64,000 nucleotides of DNA from Rhizobium halophilum (lineage in GTDB: Bacteria; Pseudomonadota; Alphaproteobacteria; Rhizobiales; Rhizobiaceae), in NCBI RefSeq assembly GCF_021648825.1, contig NZ_JAKJHS010000005.1, positions 223,124 to 287,123 of the forward strand, written 5' to 3'. Under the pieces are notes generated by a model, which made no database searches, was not told the DNA's origin, and was given only the letters and a program-made list of their open reading frames with translations. The translations under genes and the position numbers were made by a program. Positions 17,041 through 25,735 of this stretch are shown here, piece by piece; position 1 is the stretch's first letter; each line of letters opens with the position of its first letter.

Positions 17041-17765
17041 CGGAGATCCTGACCCTATCCGGTATCAGCAAGCGGTTCGGCGGCTTGACCGCCGTTAGTG
17101 ATCTCACCTTCTCGTTGAAGGCCGGCGAGGTGGTCGGTCTGCTCGGCCCGAACGGGTCGGGCAAGACGACTGTGATGAATATGATCTCCGGCTTCTTTGC
17201 CCCCTCGCAGGGTACCATCGCCCTGAAGGGCGAGGCCATCCAGGGATTGCCCTCGCACCGCATTGCCCCAAAGGGAGTGGCCCGGACCTTCCAACTCGTG
17301 CGTGCCTTGCCGTCACTGACTGTCGCTCAGAACGTAGAGACGGCGCTTGCATTTGGCAGGCACAAGCTGTGGGGAAGGATCGCGCGGGAACGGGCTCTTC
17401 ATCACCTGGAGGAAGTTGGGCTTGCCGGTCGTGCCGAAGAACGCGCTTGCGATATCACCTATATAGATCAGAAGCGCATGGAGCTTGCCCGTGCGCTTGC
17501 CACAGAACCTGATCTTCTCTTGCTGGACGAGTGGCTGGCGGGGCTCAACCCAACGGAACTGCAAACGGGTATTTCACTCATCCGTTCGCTTGAACGGCAA
17601 GGCATGACGATACTGCTCGTAGAGCATGTCATGGACGCGATCCGCGCGCTTTGTAGCCGCTGCGTGGTAATGAATGCTGGCCGTAAGATTGCAGATGGTG
17701 CCACCGACGAGGTCTTGCGTGATCCCGATGTCGTGCGCGCCTATCTGGGGGACGATCATGCTTGA
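17037..17765 (+). CDS. livG: Liv-type ABC transporter ATP-binding protein (LivG-like), unusual signature motif
   Basis: A 242-residue ATPase starting at GTG 17037, overlapping the LivM stop. Walker A is GPNGSGKTT and the switch is LLVEHVMDAI. Two deviations stand out: the usual LSYGQQR signature reads DITYIDQKRMELARAL, so the LSGGQ-like core is replaced by ITYID, and Walker B reads LLLDEWLAGLNP with Trp where Pro is usual. In an ABC dimer the signature closes the opposite nucleotide site, so the LivF-bound site may be catalytically weak. The remainder matches LivG well. Confidence 0.9.
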   Translation: MTEILTLSGISKRFGGLTAVSDLTFSLKAGEVVGLLGPNGSGKTTVMNMISGFFAPSQGTIALKGEAIQGLPSHRIAPKGVARTFQLVRALPSLTVAQNVETALAFGRHKLWGRIARERALHHLEEVGLAGRAEERACDITYIDQKRMELARALATEPDLLLLDEWLAGLNPTELQTGISLIRSLERQGMTILLVEHVMDAIRALCSRCVVMNAGRKIADGATDEVLRDPDVVRAYLGDDHA

Positions 17766-18471
17766 GATCAGTCACCTGTCGCTTCACTACGGTCGGCACC
17801 TGGCGCTCGACGACTTCTCGCTTTCCGTAGGCAAGGGAGAAACGGTTGTCATCCTCGGTGCCAATGGTGCTGGAAAGTCGTCGCTGCTCAAAGCCATCGC
17901 CGGGGTAACCCCGGCGGACAAGGGGACATCGATTTCCTTCAATGGCCGACCGATCCATTCGCTTCCGCCACATCAGATTGTGGAGGCGGGAATCGCCCTC
18001 GTGCCCGAAGGACGGGGCGTCTTCGGCGATCTTACCGTCGACGAGAACCTCGCACTCGGCGCTTTTGCCAAGAGAGCCCGCGCCCACGCCAACGACAGCC
18101 GGACCTTCGTCTACGAACTGTTTCCGAAGCTGGAGGAACGCCGCCGGCAGTATGTGAACACGATGTCGGGCGGCGAGCAGCAGATGGTCGCGATTGGCCG
18201 GGCCCTGATGTCGAAGCCTGACCTGCTGATGCTTGATGAGCCAAGCCTGGGTCTTGCACCTGTTGTCGTTGGGGACTTGTTCCGGAGCCTCGGACAAATC
18301 CGGCAACGCGGCTTGGCGCTTCTGATTGTCGAGCAGAACGTCAAGATGAGCCTGTCGATCGCTGACCGGGGATATTTGGCTGAGGCCGGCCGCATTACCG
18401 GCGAAGATGCCGCTACTAGTCTGCTGAGCACCCCGGCCGTGCAACGTGCCTTCCTGGGCGGCGCGGCATGA
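17758..18471 (+). CDS. livF: Liv-type ABC transporter ATP-binding protein (LivF-like)
   Basis: The second ATPase of the importer, 237 residues, starting at ATG 17758 and overlapping LivG by 8 bases. It has Walker A GANGAGKSS, the LivF hallmark VPEGRGVFGDLTVDENL, a canonical signature MSGGEQQMVAIGRAL and Walker B LLMLDEPSLGLAP. It pairs with the LivG-like subunit. The aldehyde dehydrogenase gene follows after 34 bases, so the operon probably continues. Confidence 0.93.
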   Translation: MLEISHLSLHYGRHLALDDFSLSVGKGETVVILGANGAGKSSLLKAIAGVTPADKGTSISFNGRPIHSLPPHQIVEAGIALVPEGRGVFGDLTVDENLALGAFAKRARAHANDSRTFVYELFPKLEERRRQYVNTMSGGEQQMVAIGRALMSKPDLLMLDEPSLGLAPVVVGDLFRSLGQIRQRGLALLIVEQNVKMSLSIADRGYLAEAGRITGEDAATSLLSTPAVQRAFLGGAA

Positions 18472-18505
18472 CCATCACCTCAAAACAAGAACATTGGAGA
18501 ACCGC

Positions 18506-19957
18506 ATGAGCATCCTGGGCTTGAAGATCAACAACATCGAGATGGAAGCCGCCGACGGCCGGACCTTCGATCGCATGAACCCCATTACGGGGGAGGTCGC
18601 ATCGACGGTTGCCGCAGCCTCCGTTGATGAAGCGCGTCAGGCTGCCAATGCCGCAGCCAAGGCCTTTCCAGTCTGGGCTGCAACCGGGCCGGGTCAACGC
18701 CGCAAGCTGCTGATGGCAGCCGCCGATCGCCTGCAGGAAAAGGTGCAGGATTTCGTTGCTGCCATGGCGGAGGAAACCGGTGCAACCGCAGGCTGGGCGA
18801 TGTTCAATGTCGGTCTGGCGGCCGATATGCTGCGCGAGGCGGCCTCGATGACGACGCAGATCACAGGTGAAGTTATCCCTTCCAACCGCCCCGGAAGTCT
18901 AGCGATGGCCGTCCGCCAGCCCGCCGGCGTGGTTCTGTCCATGGCGCCGTGGAATGCACCGGTCATCTTGGGTGTCCGGTCGATCGCCATGCCTCTTGCT
19001 TGTGGTAACACCGTGGTGATGAAGACATCGGAAATCTGCCCACGCACCCACCGGCTGATCGTTGACGCCCTGCATGAGGCGGGCCTTCCGGAGGGCGTGT
19101 TGAACGCCATCTCCAACGCGCCCGAAGATGCCGGCCAGATCGTCGAAGAACTAATCGCTCATCCCGCCGTGCGCCGCATCAACTTCACCGGATCGACGCG
19201 CGTCGGGCGCATCATCGCCCAAACGGCCGCTCGTCATCTGAAGCCGGTGCTTTTGGAGCTTGGCGGCAAGGCGCCTTTGGTCGTGCTGGACGATGCGGAC
19301 ATAGACGAGGCCGTCGCGGCCGCGGCCTTCGGCGCCTACATGAATCAGGGGCAGATCTGCATGTCGACGGAGCGCCTCGTGGTAGACGAGCGGATAGCGG
19401 ACGATTTCGTCGGCGCCATGACGGCTAAGGTGCGCACACTGAAGGCAGGTGATCCTCGCCGCAGTGACTCGCCCTTGGGTTCCCTGGTGGATCTGAAGGC
19501 GGCACAGCGGGTGGAGGCCTTGATCAAAGACGCCGTCTCCAAAGGAGCCGTGCTGGCAGCGGGAGGCGGCATCGAGGGCACGCTGATGGATGCGACGCTT
19601 CTGGACAAGGTGACGCCTGCCATGCGCATCTACGGTGAAGAGAGCTTTGGTCCCGTCGCTTCGGTGGTTCGCGTGGGATCGATCGACGAGGCGGTACGGG
19701 TCGCCAACGACACCGAATACGGCCTGTCTGCCGCCGTGTTCGGCCGCGATGTCAACCGCGCCATGAGCGTCGCACGCCGCATCGAATCCGGTATTTGCCA
19801 TGTCAATGGTCCAACAGTGCACGATGAGGCACAGATGCCGTTCGGCGGGGTGAAGGACTCCGGCTATGGGCGCTTCGGTGGAAAGGCAGGGATCGCAGAG
19901 TTCACCGAGTTGCGCTGGCTTACGGTGCAGGACGGACACATCCACTATCCGATCTAA
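18506..19957 (+). CDS. NAD(P)-dependent aldehyde dehydrogenase, vanillin/salicylaldehyde dehydrogenase-like
   Basis: A 483-residue aldehyde dehydrogenase that oxidises an aldehyde to the acid. The catalytic Cys lies in NQGQICMSTERLVV and the general-base Glu in LLELGGKAPLVV; the nucleotide motif is NFTGSTRVGR, and MAPWNAPVILGVRSIAMPLA is the substrate-tunnel segment. The MST-ER sequence after the catalytic Cys is characteristic of the vanillin/salicylaldehyde/benzaldehyde subgroup. It is the last gene of the Liv-type operon, which points to uptake and oxidation of an aromatic compound, by inference. I chose ATG 18506, preceded by GGAGA. Confidence 0.9.
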   Translation: MSILGLKINNIEMEAADGRTFDRMNPITGEVASTVAAASVDEARQAANAAAKAFPVWAATGPGQRRKLLMAAADRLQEKVQDFVAAMAEETGATAGWAMFNVGLAADMLREAASMTTQITGEVIPSNRPGSLAMAVRQPAGVVLSMAPWNAPVILGVRSIAMPLACGNTVVMKTSEICPRTHRLIVDALHEAGLPEGVLNAISNAPEDAGQIVEELIAHPAVRRINFTGSTRVGRIIAQTAARHLKPVLLELGGKAPLVVLDDADIDEAVAAAAFGAYMNQGQICMSTERLVVDERIADDFVGAMTAKVRTLKAGDPRRSDSPLGSLVDLKAAQRVEALIKDAVSKGAVLAAGGGIEGTLMDATLLDKVTPAMRIYGEESFGPVASVVRVGSIDEAVRVANDTEYGLSAAVFGRDVNRAMSVARRIESGICHVNGPTVHDEAQMPFGGVKDSGYGRFGGKAGIAEFTELRWLTVQDGHIHYPI

Positions 19958-20111
19958 GCCTCGAGGCGGCCTCCTGTTCTACCCTTTGAAGTAGCGTCTT
20001 ACCATGACGGAATTCGGCGTACTTCCGTTGGATCCATCGTCGCTACGAGGAGAAAAGTGACAGCCGCCGGTCGCAAAGGCATTTGCGAACGGCGGTACAC
20101 GTCTCAGGAGG

Positions 20112-20607
20112 TTAGCACTTTTCAAAGATGCCGTTGATCTTGGTGGCCCGGTCGACACAGAAAGATGCCGCCCCAGTGATAGCCTGTGCCGTGGGGAGTC
20201 GCGACGACGTACCACTTGTAGTCATTGAACCAGACGCCCGTGTCCTCGAGAATCTCGATCTGGTCTCCTTCGCGGAGACTGGCAACGCGTCTATACTCCA
20301 TTCCAGGGCCCGACCTGAGCACGCCGCCATAGGACATCCCTGTCATAGTGTCGTTCTGGGCCGTGTTGCGGGCATTCTGCTCTGCCTGGCCTTTACGCCC
20401 CATCTCGACCATCGGCTGGATGTCGCCGACGCATTTCGGCGGTAATTGGCTCATCATGTTCGGCTTGCTCATGCACGGTGTCAGTCCTTCATCGCCGCAG
20501 AGGATCGCGGCAATCTTGAAGCACTGGTCGCTGTCCTGAGCTGATGCAGCGTTCGAGGAGGCCAATGAAAGCACAGCGGCAACGAAGGAGACCAAAAATT
20601 TCGTCAT
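20112..20607 (-). CDS. Secreted SH3-domain protein with a C-terminal frameshift
   Basis: A short periplasmic or secreted protein. The N-terminus MTKFLVSFVAAVLSLASSNA is a signal peptide; the mature part has several cysteines and a bacterial SH3-like domain (GGVLRSGPGMEYRRVASLRE, then DTGVWFNDYKWYVV). I chose ATG 20607 with GGAGCG upstream. In the present sequence translation ends at 20122 with FLCRPGHQDQRHL. Removing one base in the AAA run at 20161-20163 gives FCVDRATKINGIFEKC ending at 20112, a much more natural tail. Either a real one-base insertion or a sequencing error is present. Confidence 0.7.
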
Positions 20608-20896
20608 GTTCGCTCCATTCATGCCTTTCGAAGGCAAAGGCTGATTGCTCAGCGCCTGATGTTAGCGGCAATGAGCATTGCTGGGAAGAGCGCGTAGGCG
20701 GTCCGTCATAGACGTGTGCAATTGTTAGCTTTCGACACTGCGGAGCGGTCTACGACCGTGTCGTTGAGCCGCGACGCCGGCTACGACCTCCGCCCACAAT
20801 CCAGGACCCGTCATCGCCCAGCCTCCAGAGCCTTGCCGATCGGGGCAGTTCTGAATATCCCCCACGGCTTTGTAGAAAGGCCGTTTTCTCCCGGAT

Positions 20897-22030
20897 CTAG
20901 AACGTGATGGTCGCGTAAGCACCTCCGTCAGCGTTGTTTCCTACTTCGAGCCGCGCGTTGTGCCCTTCCGCAATGGCCTTGACGACCGTAAGACCAAGCC
21001 CGGATCCGCTTGAACCACGGCCGTTAAGCCTCTCGCTTCTCCAGAACATATCAAAGGAGGAGTGCTGGACATAGTCCGGCAGTCCTGGCCCTTTGTCTCG
21101 AACAGAAATGAAGGAGCGCTCGGTTTCGTCCAAACCGGTATGAACCTCGATTGGCCCGCCATCACCGGCGTATTTGCGCGCGTTTTCGAGCAGAGCGAGA
21201 AGAGCCTGGCGGAAACGGTCCGGATCGATCTTCGCCGGTGCAGGTTGAAGGTAGGTTCGGACCTTGACGGCGCCGCCTGCGGAGGTCTGAAACAAGGTCA
21301 CCGTTTCAGAAACATGCAGGGCCAAGTCGGTTGTCGTGGTTGCTGTGACAAAGTTGGTGGTGCCTGCCAATGAAAGTGTGTTCAGTTGGTCTACGAGACG
21401 CGACATCCCCTGTGTTTGCACCAGCAGCGCGCGCAGGTGTTCCTCATTGGCGGAAATCACACCGTCTGTCATGCCCTGCAGATTGCCCTGCAATACGGTA
21501 AGCGGCGTGCGCAATTCATGAGCGACCGCCCGCGTGTTGAATTTCAGACGCGTTTCCAACGCGAGCAAGTCGCTGGCCATGCTATTGATCGTTAGGGCCA
21601 GCGTTTCGACCTCTTTGGTTGCGCCGGGTTCGACAGTGACTTGGAAATCGCCTTGCCGAATCTTTTCCGCGGCCGCAGTCAATCGGGTCAGCGGCGCCAC
21701 GAGCCTGTACGCCAAGACGACCCCGATGATGCTTGTGAGAACGATCAGTGCGAAACCGAAACCCAAGACACCCTGAACGGGCGATGCCTCTGTTGCCTCC
21801 TCCAACTGCGGGTAAAGGGGCGCGAGTGCCGCGAGGGCGTTTGGATCGGGGATTTCGCCACGATTCAGGCTCACCAAAGCCGCTCTTGCATCCTGAGGGA
21901 GCTTTTCAACGGCAGCTACTTCAGCGTGATCGATATACCAATCAACTGCGACGTAAAGCACCGCTATCGTCACAAGTTGAATGACAGACGCCAATGCGGC
22001 TGTCATGGTCGAGAGAGCGGGTCTAGACAC
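20897..22030 (-). CDS. Two-component sensor histidine kinase
   Basis: A 377-residue membrane kinase. Two hydrophobic spans (about residues 8-30 and 87-109) flank a short periplasmic loop, followed by a HAMP linker (LVAPLTRLTAAAEKIRQGDF). The H-box is RAVAHELRTPL, the N-box ALLALLENARKYAG and the G motifs VRDKGPGLPD and GSGLGLTVVKAIAEGH. Its 5' end overlaps the response-regulator gene by 8 bases. With the regulator it is divergent from a PAP2-type phosphatase, so regulation of envelope lipid modification is a fair inference. Confidence 0.92.
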   Translation of the reverse strand: MSRPALSTMTAALASVIQLVTIAVLYVAVDWYIDHAEVAAVEKLPQDARAALVSLNRGEIPDPNALAALAPLYPQLEEATEASPVQGVLGFGFALIVLTSIIGVVLAYRLVAPLTRLTAAAEKIRQGDFQVTVEPGATKEVETLALTINSMASDLLALETRLKFNTRAVAHELRTPLTVLQGNLQGMTDGVISANEEHLRALLVQTQGMSRLVDQLNTLSLAGTTNFVTATTTTDLALHVSETVTLFQTSAGGAVKVRTYLQPAPAKIDPDRFRQALLALLENARKYAGDGGPIEVHTGLDETERSFISVRDKGPGLPDYVQHSSFDMFWRSERLNGRGSSGSGLGLTVVKAIAEGHNARLEVGNNADGGAYATITF

Positions 22031-22721
22031 CTGTCGACCTCGCGAAACGATACCCGATACCGCGGACTGTCGTGATGTACCCGTCTTGGCCAGATTCTGT
22101 GAGCTTCCGCCTCAGATTGGCGATATGCGTGTCAATGGTGCGATCGAGAGCGTCGCTTTCGGGCAAACACGCGTCCAACAGAGATGTTCTTTCAAACGTC
22201 TTGAAGGGGGAGCTTATCAAACAGACCAAAAGGCGAAATTCCGTTGCCGTCAGCGGCAGTTCAATCCGGCCTTTTTCGGTTGAGGCGATCGCCAGGTGCG
22301 AATCCAGTTGGACCTCGATGGCGTCGTGCCGGATAACCTCACTACCGGCGATACCTTTTGTTCGCTTGAGTACGGCCCCCACACGTGCCACGACCTCCTG
22401 CGGGTTGAACGGTTTCGTGACGTAGTCATCCGCGCCGAGCTTCAAGCCGAGCAACTTGTCCGTGCTGTCGTCCATCGCGGACAAAAATATCACTGGCACG
22501 GTGGAATTTCCCCGAACCTTCGTCAGAAGGTCGAAGCCGTCAATATCGGGGAGGCCGATATCGAGCAATATCAGGTCCGGCTGTAATCGCTGTACATGGG
22601 TGAGAGCCGTGAGGCCTGTTGATGCTTTGGTCGTCCTGTAGCCGGCTCTTGCGAGATATTTTTCCAAGAGGGCCGCTATTTCTTCGTCGTCCTCGACCAC
22701 CAGCACGAGAGATGAAATCAT
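22023..22721 (-). CDS. OmpR/PhoB family response regulator
   Basis: The receiver domain (residues 1-115) has the acidic pair in VLVVEDDEEI, the phosphorylated Asp in LILLDIGLPDIDG and the Lys in YVTKPF. The C-terminal winged-helix DNA-binding domain has the family pattern LTATEFRLLVCLIS and VRGIGYRF. I chose ATG 22721; a GTG four codons earlier is also possible. It is the cognate regulator of the overlapping histidine kinase and lies 97 bases from the divergent PAP2 gene. Confidence 0.92.
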   Translation of the reverse strand: MISSLVLVVEDDEEIAALLEKYLARAGYRTTKASTGLTALTHVQRLQPDLILLDIGLPDIDGFDLLTKVRGNSTVPVIFLSAMDDSTDKLLGLKLGADDYVTKPFNPQEVVARVGAVLKRTKGIAGSEVIRHDAIEVQLDSHLAIASTEKGRIELPLTATEFRLLVCLISSPFKTFERTSLLDACLPESDALDRTIDTHIANLRRKLTESGQDGYITTVRGIGYRFARSTGV

Positions 22722-22818
22722 AGTCAAACTCACTGATTTTTAACATGCTCTTCTCCGGTCCTCTGTCAAATCTTGACAATCGGACGAGAGAACGCGGCCC
22801 TCAATCGAGGGACCACCG

Positions 22819-23621
22819 ATGAACCTAACTCACCTAAATCACTTTCAAAATGCAATTTCACAAACCGCAGATGATCATACTCGCAATTTGCTTTCGTGGG
22901 CGCTTATACTTTTGGGTTTCGCCTCCATGATTTTTGCGGCGGTTCCAGAACTTGACCTCATGGTCAGTCGCGTCTTCTGGGAGCCTGCCGCTGGCTTCGT
23001 ATTCACCAACGAATTCCTTATTGGAGTTCGCGACTTCAACAGGTTTCTCCCCTGGATCTTGATCGGTAGCGCAACGGCGCTGTTGATTGCAAATCCGTTC
23101 CTTAGGCAGCTGAAGTATAGACCTGCGCCGCACAAATTATTGTTTTTTCTTGCTTTCTTTGCAGTGGGTCCAGGGTTGAGCGTTCACCTGATCAAGATGT
23201 TGGTTGGGAGAGCGCGTCCAAAAGCACTCGAAGAGTTTGGTGGTAAGGCCTCTTTACGCCTCCATGGGAGCTCACCGATCACTGCGTCAGGCATTGTTCC
23301 TTTATCTCGGGAGAGGCGGCGAGTGCCTTCGCGCTGCTCACACTCGTTGTGTTCATCAGTCCCAGATACTCGAAACTCTATCTCGGCGCGGTTGGCACTG
23401 TCGCGTTGGCCTTCTCACTCAACCGAGTGGTGTTCGGAGCCCATTTCCTGTCCGATGTGGTGATCGCCTGGAGTGTGATGTTCGCTTTGGCGGTGCTCCT
23501 TTGGCGAATGTTTTCACGAAACGCGTCCCAGATCGATGCGATATTCACCCGTGGTACCGGCTTAGGCCAGAAGCCGGCACGGCATCGCCTACACAGAACG
23601 CGATCGGACTCCGATCGCTGA
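22819..23621 (+). pseudogene. PAP2-family lipid phosphatase with one internal frameshift
   Basis: The first frame (from ATG 22819) encodes membrane spans and the PAP2 motif around KMLVGRARPKALEEFGGKAS. At 23251-23255 one base appears to be missing; in the next frame the protein resumes with FTPPWELTDHCVRHCSFISG, EAASAFALLTLVVFISPRYS, then LNRVVFGAHFLSDVVIAWS, giving the second and third PAP2 motifs, and ends at 23621. The full-length protein would be about 267 residues, similar to LpxE-like and related lipid phosphatases. In the present sequence translation from the start gives a 214-residue product without the catalytic His motifs. It faces a two-component system. Confidence 0.8.
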
Positions 23622-23692
23622 CCAAGAAAGAACGTGCCCCGCTCGGAGCCACCGTCGATATGGTCGCCGACTTTGGTTAGGCGGATGTCTGT

Positions 23693-24091
23693 TCAGCACT
23701 GATAGTCGTCTAGACGCGGCGCCGGGTCCGGCTTTCCGGACTTTATCCAGGCGACCTTCCCGCGCAGAAAACTCAGGGCCGCTTCGAGCGCGTCTTTGCG
23801 ATGCTGAAGTCGTTCTATCTGTAGTTCCAGAACCTCAATGGTCTGTTCCGGGGAGTGCTCGCCCGCTCGGTACTTCTCGTTGAGAGCAAGGATTTCTGCC
23901 AGCGTATAACCGAGCGTCTGCTGGAGCCGGATCATGCGAGCGGCGGTCACATCCTCAGGATTAAACAGTTGGTACCGGTTCGAGCCGCCCTTGAGGCTCC
24001 GCTCAGGTGTCAGAAGACCCTTGGCTATATAGAACCGGATCGTGTCGACCGGGAGACCCGTGGCTTTCGCAAATTCCGAAATGAGCATCAT
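23693..24091 (-). CDS. MerR family transcriptional regulator
   Basis: A 132-residue regulator. The N-terminal winged helix-turn-helix reads MLISEFAKATGLPVDTIRFY, followed by LLTPERSLKGGSNRYQLFN and the long dimerisation helix (EQTIEVLELQIERLQHRKDA). It lacks the Cys triad of mercury sensors, so it is more like an organic-ligand or SoxR-unlike MerR. I chose the ATG at 24091 at the MerR family start; the frame is open to 24121. It is divergent from an aldo/keto reductase, with a perfect palindrome between -35 and -10 of the reductase promoter. Confidence 0.9.
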   Translation of the reverse strand: MMLISEFAKATGLPVDTIRFYIAKGLLTPERSLKGGSNRYQLFNPEDVTAARMIRLQQTLGYTLAEILALNEKYRAGEHSPEQTIEVLELQIERLQHRKDALEAALSFLRGKVAWIKSGKPDPAPRLDDYQC

Positions 24092-24097
24092 GAACGC

Positions 24098-24129
24098 TTG
24101 ACCCTGGAGTGCACTCCACACTTATAGAC
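24098..24129 (+). promoter_or_regulatory. MerR-type promoter and operator of the aldo/keto reductase gene
   Basis: A -35 box TTGACC at 24098-24103 and a -10 box TATAGA at 24124-24129 are separated by a long 20-base spacer. The spacer contains the perfect 14-base palindrome TGGAGTGCACTCCA (24105-24118). An overlong spacer filled by a dyad is the hallmark of MerR-activated promoters, where the regulator distorts the DNA to realign the boxes. The MerR gene starts at 24091 on the other strand. Confidence 0.8.
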
Positions 24130-24157
24130 GGTGCTTGTCAAAATGTGGAGATCCGAC

Positions 24158-25141
24158 ATGACAAGCGAAAAGACACCCCTCTCTCAGGTCCAGCTCGGCC
24201 AGAATGGCCCCATGATCGGTGTCCAGGGCCTCGGCTGCATGGGCATGAGCGAATTCTACGGCGACACAGACGAAGCCGAGTCTCGATTAACATTGGAGAG
24301 AGCGATAGAGCTCGGGGTCAATATGTTTGATACCGCCGATATGTACGGTGTCGGTGCCAACGAAGAGTTCTTGGCTTCCTTCCTTTCGGTACACCGCAAA
24401 CAAACGATCATCGCCACGAAGTTCGGCTACCGCCGTACACCGGAGCGCCCCGATGACTGGAGCATCGACAATCGCCCGGAATATATACGGGCAGCCGTCG
24501 ATCGATCCCTCCAGCGCCTGGGCACCGACGTTATTGATCTCTATTACATGCATCGCCGCACCGACGGCGTGGTGCTGGAAGATTCCGTCGGTGCCATGGC
24601 GGACTTGGTCAGGGCAGGAAAGGTGAAGTGGCTCGGCTTGTCTGCGGTCACCGCGTCGGAGCTTCGCGCGGCACATACCATTCATCCCATCGCAGCCGTG
24701 CAGTCGGAATGGTCGATCTTTACGCGCGCTATCGAACAAGACGTGGTCCCGGCCGCGGCCGAACTCGGGGTGACCGTCGTGCCCTACTCACCCCTTGGGC
24801 GTGGCATGCTGACTGGCCGAGCTTTTGCAACATCGTTGACGGCCACCGATGCACGCCAGCAGTTCCCGCGGTTCTCAGCCGAGAACCGTGCGGCTAACAT
24901 GCTGCTGGTCGCAAAGATCGAGGATATTGCGTTGTCACGCGACGTGTCGTCGGCCCAAGTCGCGCTGGCCTGGCTTTACACTCAAGGTCGCAAGCTCAAG
25001 GTCAAGACGGTGCCAATTCCGGGAACGCGCAAGCGCAGCCGTCTTATGGAAAACGTGGCGGCTGCGTCCTTGGTGCTTTCCGAACCGGAGATGGAAGCGC
25101 TGGCGCCGCTCGCCTCCGCAGTCCAAGGGGTCAGCGTATAG
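24158..25141 (+). CDS. Aldo/keto reductase
   Basis: A 327-residue NADPH-dependent carbonyl reductase. It has the family N-terminal GLGCMGMSEFYG, the catalytic tetrad region with Asp-Tyr in FDTADMYGVGANEEF, Lys in IIATKFGYRR, and His in LYYMHRRTDG, and the cofactor-binding PIPGTRKRSRLMENVAAASL near the end. I chose ATG 24158, preceded by GTGGAGA. The divergent MerR regulator and its operator suggest induction by a toxic or reactive carbonyl compound. The exact substrate is unknown; the subgroup resembles pyridoxal/YajO-like and plant-auxin-type reductases. Confidence 0.9.
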   Translation: MTSEKTPLSQVQLGQNGPMIGVQGLGCMGMSEFYGDTDEAESRLTLERAIELGVNMFDTADMYGVGANEEFLASFLSVHRKQTIIATKFGYRRTPERPDDWSIDNRPEYIRAAVDRSLQRLGTDVIDLYYMHRRTDGVVLEDSVGAMADLVRAGKVKWLGLSAVTASELRAAHTIHPIAAVQSEWSIFTRAIEQDVVPAAAELGVTVVPYSPLGRGMLTGRAFATSLTATDARQQFPRFSAENRAANMLLVAKIEDIALSRDVSSAQVALAWLYTQGRKLKVKTVPIPGTRKRSRLMENVAAASLVLSEPEMEALAPLASAVQGVSV

Positions 25142-25273
25142 AGTGTTTCTGGAGCGCATCGTCTCATGCGGGAGCCCCTTCGGCTCCAGGCATTGAGACT
25201 TCGTGATCACGATCCTCCAGCCGCGCTTGATATTGCCTTACTTCACCATTGCTATCTCCCGCCACTCGCGATA

Positions 25274-25303
25274 TCTACAGATTAAGATTTCAAAGGTTGT
25301 AGA
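25274..25303. promoter_or_regulatory. Inverted repeat before the ArsR gene
   Basis: TCTACA at 25274-25279 and TGTAGA at 25298-25303 form an inverted repeat immediately before the start codon, so binding would block translation initiation or transcription. It is a candidate ArsR operator but the spacing is long. Confidence 0.3.
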
Positions 25304-25304
25304 A

Positions 25305-25658
25305 ATGTTGAATCAGAAGCAGGCACTTGGTGTCTTCAGTGCCCTCTCACAGGAGACCCGCCTCTCGATCGTGCGATTGCTCGTCGTCGCGGGGCCGGAC
25401 GGCATGGCAGCGGGTTTGCTCGCCGAGAAAGCAGGCGTCTCGCCCTCCAACATCTCTTTTCACCTGAAGGAACTCGAACATGCCGGACTGGTGTCCCAGC
25501 AAAGGGAATCACGTTCGATGATCTACCGCGCGAATATCGGGATGCTCGGAGACCTGGTTCGCTTCCTGATGGAAGATTGCTGTGCCGGGCATCCGGAAGT
25601 ATGCGCCCCGGCCGTACAGGCAGCATCCTGCAGAACGCCCGCCCAGACCACGTCGTGA
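25305..25658 (+). CDS. arsR: ArsR-type arsenic-responsive repressor
   Basis: A 117-residue SmtB/ArsR winged-helix repressor. The DNA-recognition region reads LAEKAGVSPSNISFHLKELE, with LSIVRLLVVAGPDGMAAG before it. The C-terminal CCAGHPEVC places three cysteines where rhizobial ArsR proteins bind As(III). I chose the ATG at 25305; the frame is open to 25203 but that lies upstream of the likely promoter. It opens an operon with two arsenate reductases, an Acr3 pump and ArsH and should repress it until arsenite binds. Confidence 0.92.
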   Translation: MLNQKQALGVFSALSQETRLSIVRLLVVAGPDGMAAGLLAEKAGVSPSNISFHLKELEHAGLVSQQRESRSMIYRANIGMLGDLVRFLMEDCCAGHPEVCAPAVQAASCRTPAQTTS

Positions 25659-25735
25659 ATTCATGAAGTCATCCGGCTGCCAATGGTGAGCCGGAAACCA
25701 GATGTCTGTCATCCACCGTTACCGAGGACAAAGTC

